Shown one piece after another: positions 7,254 to 10,969 of a stretch of DNA of 10,969 bases. The position numbers and the translations under genes were made by a program. Source of the DNA: JAVEVF01 sp034005175 (GTDB lineage Bacteria > Actinomycetota > Coriobacteriia > Anaerosomatales > SLCP01); assembly GCA_034005175.1 (NCBI GenBank), contig JAVEVF010000057.1, positions 1 through 10,969 of the forward strand. Reading direction: 5' to 3'. Each line of letters opens with the position of its first letter. The first letter of the stretch is position 1. Below the pieces are notes generated by a model. The model did no database searches and was not told the origin of the DNA. It worked only from the letters and a program-made list of their open reading frames with translations.

Positions 7254-7985
7254 CTAACCGCGGAAACTCGCCGCGTTGCTTGGCGGGACGCTCTCGCCCC
7301 AGTTGATCTGACCGTTGTCCCGCCAGTCGATGATGTGCCAGATCTCGTGGTCGATTATGCGCTCGAGGCTGGCTGTGTGATTTGCATTGATGATGATTCG
7401 TCCGGACTTGTAGTAGCAGATGGCCTGGCCGTTGCCCTTGGTGTCACCAACCTCCACCGAGGCGCCCCTCAGAATGGGGTAGCTGGCGATACGTGCATTA
7501 AGGATCGCGCGCGCCCGGGAGAGAGTGTCACCAGATGCTTTGGGCTTTGGCGCCGGCGCGGGTTTTGCCGGCGCGGCGGGCGTACCGCTGTTCTTGGTGG
7601 CGCTTGACCCGCTTGAGCCCGATGCCTTGGAGCTTGCGCGTGGGCTCGAGCTTGCCGATGTGCCGCCGACGCGCACCGTGCGCGATATCGCTGTCGTCGT
7701 AGGCTTGGGTGTTGGCAGCGGGGCTTCCACCCGCACGAGAGGTGTGGTGTAAGACGCGGCGGCTTCGCTATCGCTGGAGTCGATGCCGGCCTTCGCCTGC
7801 GTGCTGAGGGCTTCGGCCTGAGGGTCGAGCTCCGAGGAGAACCTCTCGGCCACCTCGAGCGGCCGGTTGCCAGTGATCGTGATGGCGAGTGCGGCCGCTG
7901 GGGCTACGCCTGCCACAAGAGCGGCGCTGAGAAGCACTGCCAACAGCCGCATGGAAGCAGTCGTTCTACGTGTCTGTATGCTCAT
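7254..7985 (-). CDS. secreted putative zinc metallopeptidase (HExxH), c-di-GMP riboswitch-controlled
   Basis: A 243-aa protein. Residues 1-34 are a signal peptide (MSIQTRRTT, hydrophobic MRLLAVLLSAALVAGVAPA, cleavage near ALA|IT). Residues about 82-152 form a Ser/Pro/Ala/Lys-rich linker. The compact C-terminal domain (153-243) carries the zincin motif HEIWH at 213-217, with Asp220 and a possible third ligand Glu231 in NWGE. A buried beta-edge (GRIIINAN) precedes the motif, as in many zincins. The domain ends only 12 residues after Glu231, which is short, so either the fold is minimal or the protein is not a standard peptidase. I cannot name the family, and activity is inferred from the motif alone. 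The ATG at 7985 is chosen because AAGGGG lies 10 nt upstream and the signal peptide begins there; longer in-frame extensions would run through the riboswitch. It is convergent with the surface-protein gene. Confidence 0.88.
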   Translation of the reverse strand: MSIQTRRTTASMRLLAVLLSAALVAGVAPAAALAITITGNRPLEVAERFSSELDPQAEALSTQAKAGIDSSDSEAAASYTTPLVRVEAPLPTPKPTTTAISRTVRVGGTSASSSPRASSKASGSSGSSATKNSGTPAAPAKPAPAPKPKASGDTLSRARAILNARIASYPILRGASVEVGDTKGNGQAICYYKSGRIIINANHTASLERIIDHEIWHIIDWRDNGQINWGESVPPSNAASFRG

Positions 7986-7992
7986 CTGCCGT

Positions 7993-8081
7993 GCACCCCT
8001 TACGAGCCCGGTGCGCACATCGGCCCCTCCCTCCCTGATGGCATGGGTGGGATCGGGCCGATGTTTCGACCAGATCTCGTA
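7993..8081 (-). promoter_or_regulatory. expression platform between riboswitch and start codon
   Basis: Read on the minus strand, TACGAG (8081-8076), right after the riboswitch core, is complementary to CTCGTA (8006-8001), which abuts the Shine-Dalgarno AAGGGG (8001-7996). Between them ACATCGGCCC (8026-8017 region) and GGGCCGATGT (8064-8055 region) make a perfect 10-bp helix. Alternatively GCACC (8014-8010) can pair with GGTGC (7997-7993), covering part of the Shine-Dalgarno. There is no T-run, so control is more likely at translation start than by termination. Pairings found by eye, not by energy calculation. Confidence 0.45.
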
Positions 8082-8176
8082 CCCGGCGGTCCGGCTGTCA
8101 TGAGAGGATGTGTTTCCTCCGGTAGACCCGTGACTTTGCGAAGCGCGCCTTTCGGCGGCCGTGCCTTTGGCGGGGA
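8082..8176 (-). promoter_or_regulatory. c-di-GMP-I (GEMM-I) riboswitch
   Basis: On the minus strand the conserved core of the class I cyclic di-GMP aptamer appears in order: AAAGGCA; a hairpin CGCC-GAAA-GGCG with the GNRA loop at 8153-8150; CGCAAAG and CACGGGTCTA within 8140-8121; a variable hairpin around GGAGG...CCTC; and GACAGCCGG followed by CCGCCGG (8099-8083). In the reference GEMM-I core the matching text is GACGCAAAGCC and AGCCGGGUUGCCG. GGC of the 5' strand pairs with GTC here through a G-T wobble, a mild departure from consensus. It lies about 100 nt upstream of the secreted HExxH protein gene on the same strand. Whether binding turns that gene on or off cannot be told by eye. Confidence 0.82.
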
Positions 8177-8195
8177 GTCTGCGGCAATGTGCGGC

Positions 8196-8224
8196 TTTCA
8201 ATGTTGCGTGCAGTAGGGTATATC
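8196..8224 (+). promoter_or_regulatory. weak candidate promoter for the sortase operon
   Basis: TTTCAA (8196-8201), a 17-bp spacer and TATATC (8219-8224). The -35 matches the consensus at only three positions. The start site would be near 8231, which would leave the GTG at 8235 almost leaderless and favours a start further downstream. TATA here is symmetric and could also be a -10 for the divergent riboswitch transcript. Confidence 0.25.
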
Positions 8225-8234
8225 GGCACCAGAC

Positions 8235-9020
8235 GTGCTGAGCCTTAGGATGATTCTGTGTCGGCCGTCACAGTTCGCAGGGACATCGTCCGAACGACGA
8301 GAGGTTGCCGAGAAGGTGCAAGCTGCTACCGCACGAGACTCCAGGCGGCGCCCCGCATCGCGTGTGGCCCTTCATGCTGTCGGGAACGTGTTGATCGGGA
8401 TCGCCCTGGGGCTTATCTCCTACTACTTCGTCACAGACTTCCTGGCGGCGCGTGAGCAGCGGGCGCTTCGTGCCGAGATCTCCGGCCAAGCGGAGGGTTG
8501 GGATCGACCCGATCGGCCAATGGGACCTGGTGAGACCGGCTGGGAGACATGGGATGAGGAGGATGCCGCGTACTGGCAGAGCCTGCACGACGGCGATATC
8601 TTCGGCCGCATCGTCATCGAGAAGATCGGCTTGGATGCTGTCGTGGTGTTTGGATCGGGGACCGCGGATCTGAAGAAGGGCCCAGGCTGGATTCAGTACA
8701 CGGATCTTCCCGGTCAGACCGGTAATGTCGGCATCGCTGGTCACCGGACCACGTATGGCGCACCCTTCAGGCGCCTGGACGAGCTTACCGTGGGCGACAC
8801 CATCAACCTATACTCGCCATACCGACGCTACACGTATGAGGTGGCCGAAAAGAAGATAGTCACGCCCGATCAGGTCGAGGTCATGGACAGCACGCCAGAT
8901 TCGCGACTGACGCTCTCGGCCTGCCACCCGCCTTTCAGCGCGCGGTATCGTTTGATTGTGCAATCAACGTTGATCGAGATGGCACGGCTCGAAGGTCCTG
9001 CCGAAGCTGCTGGCCCCTAG
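8235..9020 (+). CDS. class E-like sortase (transpeptidase for LPxTG-type proteins)
   Basis: A membrane-bound cysteine transpeptidase that cleaves a sorting signal and links the protein to cell wall or another pilin. With the longest start it is 261 aa. A transmembrane helix lies at about 44-70 (VLIGIALGLISYYFVTDF), with the catalytic domain outside. The domain from about 123 has IVIEKIGLDAVVVFG, the catalytic His170 in GIAGHRTTYGAPF, Cys230 in TLSACHP and Arg239 in FSARYRLIV. This triad and the ACHPPFSAR context are typical of actinobacterial class E/D-like sortases. The start is uncertain: GTG 8235 and ATG 8250 lack a Shine-Dalgarno, while GTG 8316 has GAGAGG 11-12 nt upstream and still keeps the whole transmembrane helix. 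It is first in an operon with the epimerase (11-nt gap). The LPFTG protein encoded upstream is the obvious substrate. Confidence 0.92.
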   Translation: MLSLRMILCRPSQFAGTSSERREVAEKVQAATARDSRRRPASRVALHAVGNVLIGIALGLISYYFVTDFLAAREQRALRAEISGQAEGWDRPDRPMGPGETGWETWDEEDAAYWQSLHDGDIFGRIVIEKIGLDAVVVFGSGTADLKKGPGWIQYTDLPGQTGNVGIAGHRTTYGAPFRRLDELTVGDTINLYSPYRRYTYEVAEKKIVTPDQVEVMDSTPDSRLTLSACHPPFSARYRLIVQSTLIEMARLEGPAEAAGP

Positions 9021-9031
9021 GAGGTTATTTC

Positions 9032-9964
9032 ATGCGCGTACTCGTCACCGGAGGAGCGGGTTTCATCGGCTCGAACCTCGTGCATGTCTTGCTCGGCTCA
9101 CACGAAGTCGGCGTCATAGATGACCTGTCGACCGGAAGGCCCGCCAACCTGCACCCAGCGGCGTGGAATCGCACGATGGACATTCTCGATGAGCGACTTA
9201 GCTCGACCGTTGCCGAGTTTCAGCCTGAGGTGGTGGTGCATCTCGCAGCGCAGGCGAGCGTTCCACGCTCCATTATCGATCCAGTCCGTGACTGGGAGGT
9301 CAATGTTGATGGCACAAGACGCGTGGCACAGGCTGCGGCAGCAGCTGGTGCGCGTCGCGTGATTTCCGCATCATCGGCGGCCGTCTATGGCGAGCCTGCC
9401 GAACTGCCTTTGCGCGAGAGTTCGACCACTGTGCCTGTCAACCCTTACGGGTCCTCGAAGCTGGCAGCCGAGGGGGCGCTCGCGGACACGTTGGCCGGTA
9501 CGGCGACCGATTTCGCGTCGATGCGCTTCTCAAACGTCTATGGCCCTCGCCAGGACGCCGAGGGGGAGGGTGGCGTGGTGGCCATCTTCTGCTCAGAGCT
9601 TGCCGCCGGTCGAGCGCCCAAGGTCTTGGGGTCAGGTGGGCAGACGCGTGATTTCATCTACGTCGCCGATGTCGTCACGGCCCTTATGGCAGCGGCCGAG
9701 TACGGGGGCGAGCTCGCCGAGACATCCGGAGGTGCAGCGTTCAACGTCTCTACTGGCCAGGAGATCAGCGTGAATACGCTCGCCAACACCTTGCGTCCCA
9801 TCGCCGACTACTTCGGCAGCTTTGAGACCGGACCGGCCCGCGCTGGAGACATTGAGCGCAGCGTGCTCGACCCGTCCAAGATCCATGAGGTGCTTGGCTG
9901 GGAGGCGCAGGTACCTCTGGAGGTGGGTCTCACCCCCACATACCGTTGGTTTTCTGGCCGATGA
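9032..9964 (+). CDS. NAD-dependent sugar-nucleotide epimerase/dehydratase (GalE-like extended SDR)
   Basis: A cytoplasmic extended short-chain dehydrogenase of 310 aa, the usual length. The Rossmann start is GGAGFIGSN (7-15), with acidic VIDDLSTGR (28-36) for the NAD ribose. The catalytic set is Ser115 (SASSAAVYG), Tyr139 and Lys143 (NPYGSSK). RFSNVYGPRQD (165-175) and the sugar-binding C-terminal half (GSGGQTRDFIYVADV, GDIERSVLDPSKIHEVLGW) follow. This is the pattern of UDP-glucose 4-epimerase and related UDP-sugar epimerases or dehydratases; the exact sugar cannot be read from sequence. The ATG is certain: AGGAGG lies 7-8 nt upstream, overlapping the sortase stop region. The gene ends with ATGA, overlapping the next gene. 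Position after a sortase suggests surface-glycan precursor supply, but a housekeeping role is equally possible. Confidence 0.93.
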   Translation: MRVLVTGGAGFIGSNLVHVLLGSHEVGVIDDLSTGRPANLHPAAWNRTMDILDERLSSTVAEFQPEVVVHLAAQASVPRSIIDPVRDWEVNVDGTRRVAQAAAAAGARRVISASSAAVYGEPAELPLRESSTTVPVNPYGSSKLAAEGALADTLAGTATDFASMRFSNVYGPRQDAEGEGGVVAIFCSELAAGRAPKVLGSGGQTRDFIYVADVVTALMAAAEYGGELAETSGGAAFNVSTGQEISVNTLANTLRPIADYFGSFETGPARAGDIERSVLDPSKIHEVLGWEAQVPLEVGLTPTYRWFSGR

Positions 9965-10527
9965 GCAAGAAGGACTCGAAGATTCCATCTACCGCCTCAG
10001 AGCTTCGGCAGCTCTATCACGCCAAGATCAGGGCCGAGCTTGCCGCTGCCGACAAGATGGCACCGGGATCTGACGCAGTCGCGTGTGCTGGAGACTTGTT
10101 TGCCGAGGTGTTTGTGGCTAAGGGTGAACCGGGGCCCGCCGAGGCCTCGGGAGGAGCTGCATTGAGCGGGCCGGACGGCGAGGCTGTCCGTAAGGCGCTC
10201 GCTGCGCTGGGCTTTGACCCCGATAGCGTCTACGCCACGCTCGTGCGGCCAGCGGCCGGCATCGATGAGACCTTGCTTCTCACTCGGCTGCGCGCTCAGG
10301 TCGAAGCCATCGACCCCTGGTTGGTGCTTGCGCTTGACGGGGTCGCTGCTGCTGACATCGCCGGAGCGTTCGGCCTCGGGAAGCTTGCGTTCGGGAAGCG
10401 CATCCTCGCCGGTGGGCGAGAGTTCGTCGCTGTGGACGGCCTGGAGGCCTCACTGATTGATGTTCGCGCCAAGCGTAGGGTCTGGAGCCAGCTTCAGGCG
10501 TGCGAGCCGCGCAAACCGGTGCTCTAA
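9961..10527 (+). CDS. uracil-DNA glycosylase-like protein lacking catalytic motifs
   Basis: A 188-aa soluble protein starting at the ATG that overlaps the epimerase stop (ATGA), so translation is probably coupled. No signal peptide or membrane segment. The order of segments recalls family 4 uracil-DNA glycosylases: GEPGPAEA where these have GEAPGxxED; then GEAVRKALAALGFDPDSVYATLVRP (motif-spaced like the SGRLLDRLL...VYITNxVKCRPP region); then LRAQVEAIDPWLVLALDGVAAADI (like LRPKVILALGxTAA); and RAKRRVWSQLQA at the end (like NPAAKRAVWEDLQ). The catalytic HPS motif is replaced by a DGLEAS stretch, and the four iron-sulfur cysteines are absent (only Cys at the CAGD and QAC positions). This suggests an inactive relative. 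The match is by eye, so an unrelated protein remains possible. Its role beside a sortase and epimerase is unknown. Confidence 0.85.
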   Translation: MSKKDSKIPSTASELRQLYHAKIRAELAAADKMAPGSDAVACAGDLFAEVFVAKGEPGPAEASGGAALSGPDGEAVRKALAALGFDPDSVYATLVRPAAGIDETLLLTRLRAQVEAIDPWLVLALDGVAAADIAGAFGLGKLAFGKRILAGGREFVAVDGLEASLIDVRAKRRVWSQLQACEPRKPVL

Positions 10528-10542
10528 GACACCTTGGTGTCT
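10527..10542. terminator. bidirectional hairpin between convergent genes
   Basis: AGACACC (10527-10533) and GGTGTCT (10536-10542) form an inverted repeat that overlaps the stop codons of both convergent genes (TAA at 10525-10527 and, on the other strand, TAG at 10543-10541). The realistic form is a 6-bp stem with a CTTG loop. No T-tract follows on the plus strand, so it is a weak terminator candidate. Confidence 0.3.
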
Positions 10543-10729
10543 AGACGTCTTCAATCTCGGTGATGGCGCCCATGGGACACTCCTCCATACAGGCTGCGCA
10601 CCCGGTGCATTCCTCGTCATGAACGGGATCTGCCACGTCCCCGACGAGCTCGAGCACGCCCTCCGGACATGCGTCGACACAGATGCCGCAGGCTGAGCAC
10701 TCGTCTTCATCAATGACAGGTCGGGGCAT
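10541..10729 (-). CDS. 2[4Fe-4S] ferredoxin
   Basis: A small soluble electron carrier of 62 aa. It has two clostridial-type cluster motifs: CSACGICVDACP (Cys 11, 14, 17, 21) and CTGCAACMEECP (Cys 41, 44, 47, 51). In this fold the fourth cysteine of each motif ligates the other cluster. The spacing between motifs and total length match low-potential bacterial ferredoxins of anaerobes. The ATG at 10729 is preceded by GAGGAGG with a short 4-nt gap. An in-frame upstream extension to 10882 exists but would bypass this strong site and adds residues unlike a ferredoxin. It is convergent with the glycosylase-like gene and stands alone here, so its partner enzyme cannot be told. Confidence 0.95.
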   Translation of the reverse strand: MPRPVIDEDECSACGICVDACPEGVLELVGDVADPVHDEECTGCAACMEECPMGAITEIEDV

Positions 10730-10909
10730 GCATCCTCCTCGGAAAGAAATGTGGTGGCGTACGTTCAGGGCTACGATCCTGCCGTACCTTAGCGAGCGTT
10801 TCGGGCTCTGTAAAGACATCTGGAAGAGCAGCATCGACAAGGGCTCGGCGTAACCGATTCGCGGTTTGGTTTTCTCGCACAAGGGTATACATATGCTGTT
10901 ATAGGAAAC

Positions 10910-10938
10910 TTGACAATGGACGACTTAGATTTTAGACT
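10910..10938 (+). promoter_or_regulatory. consensus-like promoter at the right edge
   Basis: TTGACA (10910-10915), a 17-bp spacer and TAGACT (10933-10938). The -35 is perfect and the -10 matches TATAAT at four of six positions. It overlaps the candidate start codon at 10916. If this promoter is used, the gene it drives must begin further right and the ATG at 10916 is not its start. The two readings compete. Confidence 0.4.
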
Positions 10939-10969
10939 TTGGGAACATGTTGTTTCAGCAGCAAGATTA
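10916..10969 (+). CDS. possible 5' end of an unidentified gene, partial
   Basis: Eighteen codons are open to the right edge, reading MDDLDFRLWEHVVSAARL. AGGA at 10903-10906 lies 9 nt before the ATG, a good Shine-Dalgarno. Codon use is AT-rich (TTA, GAT, TTT, AGA, GTT) unlike the genes to the left. The fragment is too short to assign. A consensus-like promoter overlaps the ATG, which argues against this start. It is divergent from the ferredoxin, with a 186-nt gap in which I see no other gene. Confidence 0.4.
   Translation, partial: MDDLDFRLWEHVVSAARL

Noticed and set aside
8098..8112. TCATGAGAGGATGTG as a third copy of the TCATAC-N4-GGATGA operator
   Set aside because: Half-site spacing differs, no -10 or AGGTAGCCGG follows, and the bases are explained by the riboswitch on the other strand.
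7986..8201. Longer N-terminus for the secreted HExxH protein
   Set aside because: It would translate the riboswitch itself; the signal peptide and Shine-Dalgarno support 7985.
10710..10892. 60-codon minus-strand frame upstream of and overlapping the ferredoxin start
   Set aside because: No Shine-Dalgarno, no recognisable features, and it overlaps the strong ferredoxin ribosome site.
1..10969. CRISPR array, tRNA, insertion sequence or prophage genes
   Set aside because: No regularly spaced repeats, tRNA arms, transposase or phage-type proteins were seen.

Overview
The window is GC-rich DNA (visibly near 60% GC until the last ~60 bases) with tightly packed genes. It most likely comes from an anaerobic actinobacterium, possibly of the Coriobacteriia type. 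This is inferred from the GC-rich codon use, an LPxTG surface protein with a class E-like sortase, a DUF6049-like secreted protein and a 2[4Fe-4S] ferredoxin. No rRNA or other taxonomic marker is present, so the placement is tentative.

Layout. (i) 1-1529, minus strand: the 5' part of a large secreted protein that runs off the left edge. (ii) 1670-4051, plus: ATP-dependent Lon protease. (iii) 4052-4704: 653 bases without a protein gene but full of signals. There are two copies of a 72-bp promoter-like module exactly 340 bp apart, a possible ~245-nt small RNA between module A and a strong hairpin, and a structured leader with an intrinsic terminator after module B. (iv) 4705-7137, plus: an 810-aa surface protein with signal peptide, SdrD_B-like domain, five DUF11-like repeats and an LPFTG sorting signal, followed by a second, near-identical copy of the strong hairpin. 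(v) 7254-7985, minus: a small secreted HExxH putative metallopeptidase whose leader (about 8176-8082) matches the c-di-GMP-I (GEMM-I) riboswitch core. (vi) 8235-10527, plus: a probable three-gene operon of class E-like sortase, NAD-dependent sugar epimerase/dehydratase, and a protein resembling a uracil-DNA glycosylase that has lost its catalytic motifs. (vii) 10541-10729, minus: ferredoxin. (viii) from about 10877: an AT-rich end with a promoter-like sequence and a possible start of a new gene.

How it may fit together. Genes iv to vi look like a cell-surface module: a sortase substrate, a sortase, a sugar-nucleotide enzyme that could supply surface glycan, and a secreted putative protease under a c-di-GMP switch. 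The parts recall the Clostridioides difficile scheme in which c-di-GMP riboswitches control sortase-anchored adhesins and the secreted protease (Zmp1/PPEP-1) that releases them. Here the link is an inference from gene order and motifs only. The surface-protein leader is not a riboswitch class I recognise, and together with the duplicated promoter module it is the most likely place for undescribed biology.
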